In this document: one piece after another, positions 18,834-27,537 of the stretch
Layout of the letters: each line of letters opens with the position of its first letter
Numbering within the stretch: position 1 is the stretch's first letter
Assembly (NCBI RefSeq): GCF_002976435.1
Contig: NZ_PUGF01000006.1
Location: 1-64,000, forward strand
Source: Solimicrobium silvestre
GTDB taxonomy: Bacteria; Pseudomonadota; Gammaproteobacteria; Burkholderiales; Burkholderiaceae_D
Length of the DNA stretch: 64,000 bases
Reading direction: 5' to 3'
Position numbers and translations under genes: made by a program
Notes under the pieces: generated by a model
Seen by the model: only the letters and a program-made list of their open reading frames with translations
Database searches by the model: none
What the model was told of the DNA's origin: nothing

Positions 18834-19469
18834 ATGCACATAACTACACGCACAATTCCAGTACAAAACCCAAACGAAAATAATGATAAGGTGTGCCCCA
18901 CAGAACATTTCACCATTACGCCAACAGATCGTGAAAAGCGCCAGGGGCATCACTCCAAAGTAATTTGGCTAACAGGATTGTCAGGTGCGGGCAAATCAAC
19001 AATCGCCAATGCCCTGGAAATTAAGCTGCATTTCGCCAATAAATTCACCTATATATTAGATGGCGACAACGTTCGTAAAAGTTTAAATAAAGACCTCGGA
19101 TTTGACGCACCTAGTCGCACAGAAAATATTCGCCGCATATCAGAAGTTGCCAACATGATGAGGGAAGCTGGCTTGATCGTCATCGTCACTGCAATCTCCC
19201 CTTTTCGGATTGATCGGGAACAGGCAAAAAAATGCATTGGATCTGAACATTTTATCGAAGTACATATCAGCACGCCGCTGCAGGTATGCGAACAAAGAGA
19301 CCCGAAAGGCCTTTATAAAAAATCAAGGTCAGGACAACTTTCCAACATGACCGGCATAGACAGCCCTTATGAATTACCTGAAAACCCGGCAATCGCGATA
19401 GACTCTAGCCGGACTGACATTGAAGCTAGTGCGGAACTTATTTTCAATTTAATCTACTCATCAGAATAA
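18834..19469 (+). CDS. cysC: Adenylylsulfate (APS) kinase
   Basis: 211-residue kinase that phosphorylates APS to PAPS, the sulfate donor of sulfotransferases. GLSGAGKST (residues 48-56) is the P-loop, YILDGDNVRKSLNKDLGF the APS-binding motif, and VTAISPFRIDREQAK holds the catalytic Ser; ELPENPAIAIDSS is a late family motif. The ATG of MHITTRT is preferred; an earlier TTG would add 26 unlikely residues. No cysD, cysN or other assimilation gene is adjacent, so this copy is probably for glycan sulfation, serving the sulfotransferase of the same locus. That link is inferred from context. Confidence 0.93.
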   Translation: MHITTRTIPVQNPNENNDKVCPTEHFTITPTDREKRQGHHSKVIWLTGLSGAGKSTIANALEIKLHFANKFTYILDGDNVRKSLNKDLGFDAPSRTENIRRISEVANMMREAGLIVIVTAISPFRIDREQAKKCIGSEHFIEVHISTPLQVCEQRDPKGLYKKSRSGQLSNMTGIDSPYELPENPAIAIDSSRTDIEASAELIFNLIYSSE

Positions 19470-19872
19470 CGCCCAAAAAATCACCAAGCCTATTTTTCTT
19501 TGGCACAATAATGGCTTGCATATCAGTGGCGCAACTGTAATCCTCAAACATGCTCGAGTCATAACATACCGGGTATATCAATTACTTAAATTTAATGGAA
19601 AATCATGCCACGATAAACTGGCGGGAAACATCAATCACTTCAATGAATTGACAATTATCTTGGCCTGAATTACCTACTTTCTCATCGACAATGGTTCTAA
19701 CTTCTTCCACTGATCACCTCGCTACATGTTTCAACTGCTTTGTCATGGCAGTTTCCTGTTTTTCAAATGCCGAGACTGTGTAAAAACTAAAAATAAATTT
19801 GAGCGCGAAAAAATCGACCTATTAAAACGATCGCTATTCAATTATTTTAATGTTGGGAATGGTTTCCCTACC
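19470..19872. other. Intergenic stretch downstream of cysC
   Basis: About 400 bases between the cysC stop and a strong terminator hairpin. No protein-like open frame, RNA gene or transposon end was recognised. It may be remnant DNA, since an insertion sequence follows directly. Confidence 0.4.
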
Positions 19873-19910
19873 CACGCTTTTTCAGAAAAAGCGTGCAATT
19901 TTTTGTTTTT
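19873..19910 (+). terminator. Intrinsic terminator downstream of cysC
   Basis: CACGCTTTTT and AAAAAGCGTG form a perfect 10-bp stem with a three-base loop, followed by CAATTTTTTGTTTTT. It would end cysC transcription and lies just outside the insertion sequence. Confidence 0.75.
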
Positions 19911-19918
19911 ACACATAG

Positions 19919-19930
19919 ATGGTCGCCCCC
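19919..19930 (+). repeat. Subterminal inverted repeat of the IS element (distal end)
   Basis: ATGGTCGCCCCC, the exact reverse complement of the repeat at 21290-21301. It marks the end downstream of the transposase gene. Confidence 0.9.
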
Positions 19931-20192
19931 ATTTTGCCAAGCTTTTATTCACTGATGTTAAGAAGGTAGAGATTGCAGCCATAGATCCGGACTTTTAATC
20001 AAGGCTGCCGCCTCTGTCCCTGATGGAATTTGCTGGTAGGTTCCTCAACAGTCTCTCGAGCTTTACGCTCCCTGTGTCAAATAGGTTTCACCTACCACGG
20101 TCTAACCTGTCTTGCCATCACTTCATAATTGCCTGTGCAATCGGTGGAGTTTTTCCTTTCTATCGTTTAATGCTTTAGCTTACAGCCTAACC
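19931..20192 (-). ncRNA. Candidate bridge (seek) RNA region of the IS1111-type element
   Basis: About 260 untranslated bases lie between the transposase stop and the distal inverted repeat. In IS1111-group elements the structured RNA that guides the DEDD recombinase is known to come from this side. The sequence can fold: TGGTAGGT (20034-20041) pairs with ACCTACCA (20090-20097), enclosing a GAGC/GCTC hairpin with a five-base loop (20058-20070). Exact ends and target/donor loops were not determined. Confidence 0.5.
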
Positions 20193-21221
20193 TTAATGAC
20201 CTGATGCAAAGTTAATCTGATATTTACGTTCGTGTGCCAAGAGCGCCCAAATGATCCGAGCATTTTTATTCGCCAAAGCGACTACGGCAACGTTGAAATT
20301 TCTGCGTTCCATCAGATTAGCCAACCAACTTCCCGCATGATGCACTTTGCGTTCAGCTGCCCGAAGAACGGATCTCGCGCCGTGTATCAGCAATGTCCTT
20401 AAATAAGAATCGCCGCGCTTACTTATTCCCAATAGCATCTGCTTACCGCCACTAGAATGCTGACGTGGCACCAACCCTAACCATGCAGCCAATTGCCGCC
20501 CATCTTTGAAGCACTTCGCATCGCCAATTGATGCCACGATCGCAGTTGCCGTTATCGGACCAACGCCAGGTATTTCTTCTAGTTTTTTACTTGCTTCGTT
20601 TTGTTTGTGCCAAATTTTAATTTGTACTTCTAATTCGCCAACTTGACGATCAAGTTCTTTTAAATGATCACCAAGTCGCTGGATTAATTGACAAAAAACT
20701 CCTGGAAGCTCATTTGCACATTCCTCCAGAATATGAGGAAGACGTTTTGTAACGTTGCAAATTCCCTGTCGTATCACAATGCAGTATTCAGACAATAAAT
20801 CGCGAATCTGATTGGCTTGAGCCGTGCGCGATTTAACGAAACCTTGGCGTGCTCGGTGCAAAGACAGCACTGACTGTTGCTCAACATTCTTGATCGGCAC
20901 AAACCGCATATTTGGTCTACCTACAGCTTCGCAAATTGCCTCAGCATCCGCTGCATCATTCTTATTCGTTTTAACGTAAGGCTTTACATATTGAGGAGCC
21001 ATTAATTTGACAGTGTGCCCTTGCGACTGCAATTTTCTCGCCCAATAGTGTGCGCTAGCGCAAGCTTCCATACCGACTAAGCAAGGACTTAATTTAATAA
21101 AAAATTCCAAAACTTGATCGCGCCTCAGGGCTTTTCTAAGTACGGCTTTCCCTTGATCATTCACCCCATGTACTTGAAATACGTTTTTTGCCAGATCAAT
21201 CCCGAATGTAGTAATCTTCAT
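20193..21221 (-). CDS. IS110-family (IS1111 group) transposase
   Basis: 342-residue serine/DEDD-type recombinase that moves the element. The N-terminal RuvC-like DEDD domain starts with TTFGIDLAKNVFQVHG and includes GMEACASAHYWARKLQ and KTNKNDAADAEAICEAV with catalytic acidic residues. The C-terminal Tnp20 domain has LEEIPGVGPITATAIVASIG and GLVPRQHSSGGKQMLLGISKRG in two parts, the latter containing the Ser used in strand exchange. The length is normal and no frameshift is seen, so it may be active. Confidence 0.95.
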   Translation of the reverse strand: MKITTFGIDLAKNVFQVHGVNDQGKAVLRKALRRDQVLEFFIKLSPCLVGMEACASAHYWARKLQSQGHTVKLMAPQYVKPYVKTNKNDAADAEAICEAVGRPNMRFVPIKNVEQQSVLSLHRARQGFVKSRTAQANQIRDLLSEYCIVIRQGICNVTKRLPHILEECANELPGVFCQLIQRLGDHLKELDRQVGELEVQIKIWHKQNEASKKLEEIPGVGPITATAIVASIGDAKCFKDGRQLAAWLGLVPRQHSSGGKQMLLGISKRGDSYLRTLLIHGARSVLRAAERKVHHAGSWLANLMERRNFNVAVVALANKNARIIWALLAHERKYQINFASGH

Positions 21222-21289
21222 TTTGGTCGCCTCTTTCAGTTAGTGGTACGTCGCGGTTCCACTTTGGCACAATGATGCCGTTTCCGGAA

Positions 21290-21301
21290 GGGGGCGACCA
21301 T
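21290..21301 (-). repeat. Subterminal inverted repeat of the IS element (transposase-proximal end)
   Basis: GGGGGCGACCAT, reverse complement of the repeat at 19919-19930, about 70 bases upstream of the transposase start. Confidence 0.9.
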
Positions 21302-21393
21302 TCCATTAGCCTCTGCCGAATGTAAACACATTTTTACGAACGTTAACAACCCCGAATATAGTAATATAGCAATTTTCCTGTCATTCAACGTCT

Positions 21394-22947
21394 ATGTATT
21401 TAACAACTAATAATAAGCATGCGCTATTTTTAACATTAGCTTTAGCCACTTTTATTGTTTCTACAATTTTTATATGGCAAGGAAATAAAGGATTCAGTTT
21501 ATGGGATGAGGGTTTTCTTTGGTATGGCGCTCAACGCACAATGCTAGGTGAGGTGCCAATTAGAGATTTCTTGGCCTATGACCCAGGTAGGTATTATTGG
21601 TCAGCAACTTTAATGAGTATATTTGGAAATAACGGCATTATCTCATTACGAGTTACCGTAGCAATATTCCAAACGTTTGGCTTATTCATAGGTCTTTTTC
21701 TAATTTCCATATCCACAAAAAAACAAAACCTCATTTATTTACTCTTATCTTGTGCAGTACTTTTCATATGGATGCTCCCAAGACACAAGCTATTTGATAT
21801 ATCATTATCAATATTTATTATTGGGATTTTGACTTTTCTCATTGAAAATCCAACAAATAAACGTTTTTTCATCACTGGATTTTGCATTGGTTTAATTGCA
21901 TTTTTTGGGCGAAATCATGGCCTTTATGCAGTACTCGGGATGATCGGTGTAATGCTTTGGTTAAACATTAAAAAAAACCAAAATATAAATTTTTTGAAAA
22001 ATTTTTTGGTTTGGATTACAGGTGTCATTATAGGTTTTTCACCTATGATTTTAATGATTGTATTCGTACCAGGATTCGCTCTTGCATTTTTGGATAGTAT
22101 CCGCTTTTTGTTTGAAATTAAAGCTACAAACCTCCCTCTTCCTATCCCTTGGCCTTGGTTAATTCAATTTAATACTTTACCGTTTAACGAATCTATACGA
22201 GGTTTTTTAGTTGGCATAATTTTTATCGGTGTTCTTGTCTTTGGAGTGTTATCCATTGCTTGGGTATTTTTGGGGAAAATTAAAAACAAACAAATTCCCT
22301 CCGCATTTGTCGCAACTTCATTTTTAGCTCTTCCATATGCACAATTCGCCTATTCCAGAGCGGATGTTAGTCATCTTGCCCAAGGTATTTTCCCATTTCT
22401 TATTGGCGGCTTAGTTCTTTTGTCCTCTCAACCCTCAAAAATTAAATGGTCAATAACGATAATGTTTTGTATAGGAAGTGTTTGGATATTGTTAGCATAT
22501 CAACCTGATTGGCAATGCATTGAAAACAAACAATGTGTGGAAATCAAAATTTCTAACAATAAACTGGAAGTAGATCCATCTACAGCAAATGACGTTGCTC
22601 TCTTACGTAAGCTAGTGAACCAATATGCGCCTAATAATGAAAGTTTTATTGCGGCTCCTTTCTGGCCAGGTGCATATGCATTGCTTGATCGCAAATCCCC
22701 GATGTGGGAAATTTACGCACTATTTCCCCGCTCACAAGCTTTCGAACAAACTGAAATCGAACGTATAAAAAAGACAAATCCTAGGTTTGCTATTGTTTTA
22801 GATATACCACTTGATGGGCACAACGAATTGCGTTTCAAGAACACTCATCCACTCATTCACCAGTATATTGTTGACAACTTCGATCTAATTCCTAACTCGC
22901 TCAATCAAACCTACCAAATTTACAAGTCTAAAGAGGGGAGTCTATGA
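21394..22947 (+). CDS. GT-C type membrane glycosyltransferase (GT39/ArnT-like)
   Basis: 517-residue polytopic inner-membrane protein with about ten hydrophobic helices. Just after the first helix lies [20 protein letters not shown], the acidic first periplasmic loop (D/E) typical of GT-C enzymes that take sugars from a polyprenyl-phosphate carrier; [15 protein letters not shown] follows. The C-terminal ~130 residues are soluble and periplasmic. It starts a tightly packed plus-strand operon that also encodes a GtrB/ArnC-like transferase and a small EamA-type transporter, so it probably adds the flipped sugar to the glycan in the periplasm. Acceptor and sugar are unknown. The family is recognised from topology and the loop motif, not from high identity. 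Confidence 0.75.
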   Translation: MYLTTNNKHALFLTLALATFIVSTIFIWQGNKGFSLWDEGFLWYGAQRTMLGEVPIRDFLAYDPGRYYWSATLMSIFGNNGIISLRVTVAIFQTFGLFIGLFLISISTKKQNLIYLLLSCAVLFIWMLPRHKLFDISLSIFIIGILTFLIENPTNKRFFITGFCIGLIAFFGRNHGLYAVLGMIGVMLWLNIKKNQNINFLKNFLVWITGVIIGFSPMILMIVFVPGFALAFLDSIRFLFEIKATNLPLPIPWPWLIQFNTLPFNESIRGFLVGIIFIGVLVFGVLSIAWVFLGKIKNKQIPSAFVATSFLALPYAQFAYSRADVSHLAQGIFPFLIGGLVLLSSQPSKIKWSITIMFCIGSVWILLAYQPDWQCIENKQCVEIKISNNKLEVDPSTANDVALLRKLVNQYAPNNESFIAAPFWPGAYALLDRKSPMWEIYALFPRSQAFEQTEIERIKKTNPRFAIVLDIPLDGHNELRFKNTHPLIHQYIVDNFDLIPNSLNQTYQIYKSKEGSL

Positions 22948-23642
22948 AGAAAATCGCCATTCTTCAATCCAACTATATCCCTTGGAAGGGATATTTTGAC
23001 ATGATATCTGCCGTTGACGAGTTCATTCTCTACGACGACATGCAATACACGCGACGTGACTGGCGTAACCGCAACCAAATCAAGACACCGCAAGGATTAC
23101 TATGGATAACAGTTCCAGTTTTAGTCAAAGGTAAGTACCATCAAAAAATCAGGGATACTGAGATAAATGACAATGATTGGGCTGCAAACCATTGGAAAGC
23201 ATTGGTTCAAAACTATCGGCGTGCGCCACATTTTGAAGAAATTGCGTTATGGCTGGAACCGATTTATTTAACTAAGACCTATACCCATATCTCGCAACTT
23301 AATCGCAATCTAATTGAAGCTATTTGCAATTACTTGCATATAACAACTCGAATAACCAACTCATGGGACTATAACCTGCTTGATGATGGTAAAACTGAGC
23401 GTTTAGCCGATCTCTGCAAACAGGCAGGTGGCTCTGAATACATTTCAGGACCATCAGCCAAAGATTATGTTGAAGAGCGTGTATTCACCGATATGGAAAT
23501 ACAACTTAGTTGGTTTAACTATAATGACTATCCCGTATATCCACAACTTTGGGGAGAATTCACACATGGAGTCACCATTCTTGACCTTTTGTTTAATTGC
23601 GGGAAAGATGCTCATAAATATATGAGGCATGTGAGCCCATGA
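22944..23642 (+). CDS. WbqC-like family protein
   Basis: 232-residue cytoplasmic protein of the WbqC family (PF08889), found in O-antigen and exopolysaccharide loci; its reaction is not known to me. [40 protein letters not shown] and [10 protein letters not shown] are family signatures. It overlaps the preceding GT-C gene and the following glycosyltransferase by four bases each, so all three are likely made together. Confidence 0.88.
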   Translation: MKKIAILQSNYIPWKGYFDMISAVDEFILYDDMQYTRRDWRNRNQIKTPQGLLWITVPVLVKGKYHQKIRDTEINDNDWAANHWKALVQNYRRAPHFEEIALWLEPIYLTKTYTHISQLNRNLIEAICNYLHITTRITNSWDYNLLDDGKTERLADLCKQAGGSEYISGPSAKDYVEERVFTDMEIQLSWFNYNDYPVYPQLWGEFTHGVTILDLLFNCGKDAHKYMRHVSP

Positions 23643-24568
23643 AACTATCAATAGTTACTACACTCTATCAATCGGCATCCTATATCAATGAGTTTCATCG
23701 CAGAGTAAGTGCCGTTGCCAATCAACTAGTTGAAGAAAATTACGAAATTATTTTAGTAAATGATGGCTCTCCCGATAACAGTCTTGAGCTTGCTTTACAT
23801 CTTACCAAAAACGACAGCCATGTTGTCGTCATTGATCTTTCACGTAACTTCGGTCATCACAAGGCGATGATGACAGGGCTTGCTCATGCGAAGGGAGAAT
23901 TAGTATTACTCATTGACAGCGATTTGGAAGAAGAACCAGAATATCTAATTACATTCGCCGACAAAATGCTAAAGGAAGGCTGCGATGTAGTGTATGGAGT
24001 TCAAGAGAAGCGTAAGGGGAATTGGTTTGAACGCAGGAGTGGTCAGTTATTCTATCGTTTTTTTAAAGCGCTGACAGGCTTAGCGCTACCGGAAAACATA
24101 GTTACGGCAAGACTAATGACCCGTCGTTATGTTGCAGCTTTATTACAGCATAAGGAAAGAGAGGTTTTCATGGCCGGTCTATGGCATATCACTGGATTTG
24201 AACAACGCCCACACTTAGTAAAAAAACATAGCTGCAGTGAAACCACCTATACCTTCCGCAGAAAAATGTCTCTGCTAGTCAATTCAGTGACCTCATTTAG
24301 TAATGCACCGTTGGTCGGTATTTTCTATATTGGTGTTTCGATCTCCTTGGTTGCATTTTTTTACACTTGCTATCTTGCAATTCAATGGGCATTCCTTGCC
24401 AAGCCCTTAAGTGGTTGGACATCAGTCATGGCATCAATCTGGCTGTTGGGTGGAATGATCATTTCTTTTATCGGCGTGGTTGGTATTTATCTCTCTAAAA
24501 TATTTTCTGAAACCAAACAGCGCCCCTACACGATCATCAGGCAGATTTATGCTAAACAAAAAAACTGA
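23639..24568 (+). CDS. Polyprenyl-phosphate glycosyltransferase, GtrB/ArnC-like
   Basis: 309-residue GT2 enzyme with a cytoplasmic GT-A domain ([62 protein letters not shown] as the DxD region) followed by two membrane helices ([20 protein letters not shown] and the segment around [20 protein letters not shown]). This architecture is that of GtrB, ArnC and DPM1-like enzymes, which load a sugar from its nucleotide onto undecaprenyl phosphate. Together with the GT-C gene and the EamA-type transporter in the same operon it makes a three-component glycosylation system. Confidence 0.85.
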   Translation: MKLSIVTTLYQSASYINEFHRRVSAVANQLVEENYEIILVNDGSPDNSLELALHLTKNDSHVVVIDLSRNFGHHKAMMTGLAHAKGELVLLIDSDLEEEPEYLITFADKMLKEGCDVVYGVQEKRKGNWFERRSGQLFYRFFKALTGLALPENIVTARLMTRRYVAALLQHKEREVFMAGLWHITGFEQRPHLVKKHSCSETTYTFRRKMSLLVNSVTSFSNAPLVGIFYIGVSISLVAFFYTCYLAIQWAFLAKPLSGWTSVMASIWLLGGMIISFIGVVGIYLSKIFSETKQRPYTIIRQIYAKQKN

Positions 24569-25178
24569 CCTATTAACCGAAATTGCGGAATATTACTCAA
24601 CCAAATTGGCAGAGCATGGTGAGACACCTCTCGGGGTTGATTGGAATGGCGAAGATAGTCAACTACTACGTTTTGAGCATCTATGTAAAATTATTGATCC
24701 AATAAACCGCTTTTCATTAAATGACCTGGGTTGTGGTTACGGAGCTCTTTATGACTTTCTTCTTAAAAAGTACACCCAATTATCCTATTCAGGAATCGAT
24801 GTTGCCGAAGTGATGATAAGTGCTGCTGAGCAACGCTATAAAGACCAACCTTTAGCTCGTTTTATTATTTCACACGAACCTGATCAAATTGCCGATTATT
24901 CGGTAGCAAGCGGTATCTTTAACGTCCGCTTGGACAAAACAGATGACGAATGGCTGTCTTATCTCAAAACCACTCTTGACGTACTGAATCACAGTAGCCG
25001 CAAAGGCTTCGCTTTCAACTGCTTAACTTCCTATTCGGACAAAGATAGAATGCGCGATTATCTATATTACGCAGACCCTTGTATATTATTTGATTTGTGC
25101 AAAAGTCGTTATTCTCGCAATGTTGCTCTACTTCATGATTACGGATTGTATGAGTTTACAATTTTAGTTAGGAAATAA
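24549..25178 (+). CDS. Class I SAM-dependent methyltransferase
   Basis: 209-residue cytoplasmic methyltransferase. Motif I is LNDLGCGYGALYDFLLKKY, followed by YSGIDVAEVMISAAEQRY (acidic residue that binds the SAM ribose). The start MLNKKTDLL overlaps the end of the glycosyltransferase gene by 20 bases; an earlier start would overlap by about 90. The operon position suggests that it methylates a sugar or sugar precursor. The target cannot be told from sequence. Confidence 0.85.
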   Translation: MLNKKTDLLTEIAEYYSTKLAEHGETPLGVDWNGEDSQLLRFEHLCKIIDPINRFSLNDLGCGYGALYDFLLKKYTQLSYSGIDVAEVMISAAEQRYKDQPLARFIISHEPDQIADYSVASGIFNVRLDKTDDEWLSYLKTTLDVLNHSSRKGFAFNCLTSYSDKDRMRDYLYYADPCILFDLCKSRYSRNVALLHDYGLYEFTILVRK

Positions 25179-25180
25179 AC

Positions 25181-25846
25181 ATGAAAAAATCTTTAGTAAT
25201 ATTTGGCGTCGGTGACATCGCCCAGCTTGCACATTTTTACTTTAATAGCGATTCAGAATATCAAGTTGTTGCTTTTACGGTTGACGCAGCCTATCTAACG
25301 AAAACAAATTTTTGCGGATTGCCTGTTATCGCCTTTGAGAAAATTGGAGAACATTACACACCAGACAATTACGAGGTTTTTGTTGCGCTCAGCTACTCCA
25401 AACTCAACGCTATACGCAAGGAAAAATATCTGCTCGCTAAAGCTTTGGGTTACCGGATAGCGAGCTACATTAGTTCTCGCGCCACTGTTTTAAATGAAGG
25501 ACGTATCGGTGAAAACTGTTTTATTTTCGAAGATAACACCATTCAACCGTTCGTTAACATTGGCAACAATGTTACGCTTTGGAGTGGTAATCACATTGGA
25601 CACCACTCCATTATCAAGGATCACTGCTTCATTGCCTCTCATGTGGTAATTTCAGGCGGTGTAGAGATTGGGGAGCAATGCTTTGTCGGGGTAAATGCAA
25701 CGCTGCGTGATCATATCAAAGTTGGCGAAAAATGCGTAATTGGTGCCGGAGCTTTACTGCTTTCCAACGCAGATCCGGAAGGTGTATATATTGGCCTTGA
25801 AACAAATCGATCAAAAGTGCCAAGTACGAGGCTAAGTCATATATGA
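25181..25846 (+). CDS. NeuD/PglD-like sugar acyltransferase
   Basis: 221-residue protein with an N-terminal Rossmann-like domain (LVIFGVGDIAQLAHFYF) and a C-terminal left-handed beta-helix (IGENCFIFEDNTIQPF, IGNNVTLWSGNHIGHHSII, VGVNATLRDHIKVGEKC). The His-rich NHIGHHS segment likely holds the catalytic base. Such enzymes acylate nucleotide-linked amino sugars; the WecE-type aminotransferase at the end of this cassette could supply the substrate. The stop overlaps the next start (ATGA). Confidence 0.82.
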   Translation: MKKSLVIFGVGDIAQLAHFYFNSDSEYQVVAFTVDAAYLTKTNFCGLPVIAFEKIGEHYTPDNYEVFVALSYSKLNAIRKEKYLLAKALGYRIASYISSRATVLNEGRIGENCFIFEDNTIQPFVNIGNNVTLWSGNHIGHHSIIKDHCFIASHVVISGGVEIGEQCFVGVNATLRDHIKVGEKCVIGAGALLLSNADPEGVYIGLETNRSKVPSTRLSHI

Positions 25847-26778
25847 GCACTAAATGGCAAAAACTTGGTCTATTGTATTGCCCTTCTGAGATTGGTCAAC
25901 ACCCCAAACTCTTATCACACGCATCAAATCCATTACCAGTGTTAATCGACGGGGATGTCTATCGCGTGTTTTTTAGCGGTAGAGACGCTGATAATAGATC
26001 ATCAGTAGGCGCCGTCGATGTCGATGTCGTCAAACATAAAATCGTTCAAGTTCATCGCCAGCCTTTTTTTGAGCATGGACAGGAAGGCAGTTTTTTTGCC
26101 GATGGCGTGAGCATTGGTAACTGCTACGAAATTGATGGTAAGCGTTACATGCTGTTTATGGGATGGCAAAACCCATTCAATAGGCACTGGCGCGGCGATA
26201 TTGGCCGACTTATCGTGAATTCTGATTTGACGCTAGAGTTAGATAGTGACACCCCCTTTATGTCCTTAGACGAAGTCGATCCCATTAGCCTTTCTTATCC
26301 ATGGGTGCTCAGGAATGAAAATGGTGGTTACAACATGTGGTATGGATCAACGACAACATGGGATGCTGGCAATAAAGAAATGCTGCACGTAATCAATTAC
26401 GCCTCATCTTCTGATGGAAATCACTGGGAACGTGAGGGCTTGGCCGTTCCATATGAACTTGGCACAGCTCAAGCTTTTTCAAGACCTACAGTAGCATATT
26501 ATGCTCAAGGATATGAAATGTGGTTTTCCTACCGTAGTGGATCAGATATGAAATACCGAATTGGATATGCCAATAGTAAAAATTCAAAGGAGTGGAAACT
26601 TCGATTGGAAGAGGCAGGAATTAATGTTTCCGCAGCTGGGTGGGATTCTGAAATGATTGAGTACCCATTCGTGTTCAAGCATAAAGGCATCAGATATATG
26701 TTGTATAATGGCAATTCTTACGGAAAAACTGGCTTTGGCTTAGCAATAGAGGAAGATGAGCATGGCGCGTCCAAGTGA
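25843..26778 (+). CDS. Five-bladed beta-propeller, glycoside hydrolase-like protein
   Basis: 311-residue protein whose repeated blocks (VLIDGDVYRVFFSGRD, YMLFMGWQNPF, YNMWYGSTTTW, YEMWFSYRSG, RYMLYNGNSYG) look like the blades of GH43/GH32/GH130-type five-bladed propellers. There is no signal peptide, so it would act in the cytoplasm. It lies between a sugar acyltransferase and a small transporter gene, both overlapping. It may trim or rearrange a sugar intermediate, or have lost catalysis; catalytic carboxylates were not assigned. Similar cytoplasmic propellers occur in O-antigen loci without known function. Confidence 0.7.
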   Translation: MSTKWQKLGLLYCPSEIGQHPKLLSHASNPLPVLIDGDVYRVFFSGRDADNRSSVGAVDVDVVKHKIVQVHRQPFFEHGQEGSFFADGVSIGNCYEIDGKRYMLFMGWQNPFNRHWRGDIGRLIVNSDLTLELDSDTPFMSLDEVDPISLSYPWVLRNENGGYNMWYGSTTTWDAGNKEMLHVINYASSSDGNHWEREGLAVPYELGTAQAFSRPTVAYYAQGYEMWFSYRSGSDMKYRIGYANSKNSKEWKLRLEEAGINVSAAGWDSEMIEYPFVFKHKGIRYMLYNGNSYGKTGFGLAIEEDEHGASK

Positions 26779-27136
26779 TTACATTTATATTTTGGCCACT
26801 ATAGGATTCACCGTTTATGGACAACTGATTCTTAAATGGCGTATTTCCCATTATGGACCGCTCCCAATGGCCCTATTAGAAAAGCTAAAGTTTTTGACAC
26901 TTCTTTTATTAGATCCCGCAATTTTTTCAGGATTTTTCGCAGGCTTTATTGCTTCACTCGCCTGGATGTCGGCAATGACAAAATTTGATTTGAGTCATGC
27001 ATACCCATTCATGAGTCTTAACTTCGTTGTGGTCCTGTTGCTGAGCGGCTGGTTCTTAAACGAACCAATTACTCTCCAAAAAACACTAGGTATCCTATTA
27101 ATTGTGGTTGGGACTGTGGTGGCCGCACGTGGCTGA
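26756..27136 (+). CDS. Small EamA/SMR-type transporter (ArnE-like flippase candidate)
   Basis: 126-residue integral membrane protein with four predicted helices (IYILATIGFTVYGQLILKW; LLLLDPAIFSGFFAGFIASL; YPFMSLNFVVVLLLSGWFL; LGILLIVVGTVVAARG). ALAW-like and HAYPFMSLNFV features match half-size EamA/ArnE proteins, which flip undecaprenyl-phosphate-linked sugars as dimers. It overlaps the propeller gene by 23 bases. In this operon it is the natural partner of the GtrB/ArnC-like and GT-C proteins. Assignment as a flippase is inferred from context. Confidence 0.78.
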   Translation: MSMARPSDYIYILATIGFTVYGQLILKWRISHYGPLPMALLEKLKFLTLLLLDPAIFSGFFAGFIASLAWMSAMTKFDLSHAYPFMSLNFVVVLLLSGWFLNEPITLQKTLGILLIVVGTVVAARG

Positions 27137-27537
27137 CTTAAGATCAATAGGCACGCCTTGGATGACTTAACTCACCAAGTTATCCTATGGAATGAAATCG
27201 TTTATCCAGTCTTGGGCGGAGTATCTTCTTTGGCATATAATTTAATGCCGTGGGTGCTTGACTTCTAGCACTTTTCCCCGTTAATTCCTTAGAAAAAAAC
27301 GACCATAGCATGAGTGATCTACTTGTAAGCGAAGGTGATATGACAATTATTGCTAATGAACAGCGTTTTAATTTTCTTAGTACTTATTACAAATGACATT
27401 TGCATGGAGATTTGACAGAGCTGTTGGTTCAAAAATACGGTTAAATTCAATTTAGCAGGTGTCGATGTGTGACTACTACATGACGATCACATTGTATATA
27501 AGTGAAATTCTTGAAGTACGACCCTAAGGAACAGGAT
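27137..27537. other. Intergenic stretch before the WecE-like gene
   Basis: About 400 bases with several stop-rich short frames only. One of them (ATG at 27310, 28 codons) has no recognisable match, and the stretch may contain decayed coding DNA. It separates the last gene of the glycan cassette from the aminotransferase gene, which has its own Shine-Dalgarno (AAGGA). Confidence 0.4.

Larger units (their letters stand above)
19919..21301 (-). mobile_element. IS110-family insertion sequence, IS1111-type
   Basis: The element holds one IS110-type transposase gene and is bordered by a perfect 12-base inverted repeat, ATGGTCGCCCCC at the left and GGGGGCGACCAT at the right. Subterminal inverted repeats and a long untranslated region after the transposase gene are the marks of the IS1111 subgroup; true ends probably lie a few bases outside the repeats. 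No target duplication is seen, as expected. It sits between cysC and the plus-strand glycan cassette and breaks no recognisable gene. Confidence 0.88.

Noticed and set aside
19726-19998. 90-codon open frame near the IS element
   Set aside because: It runs across the terminator hairpin and the inverted repeat of the IS, so it is a chance join of flanking and element DNA.
27310-27396. 28-codon open frame in the gap before wecE
   Set aside because: Too short and unmatched; could be decayed coding DNA but there is no support for a gene.
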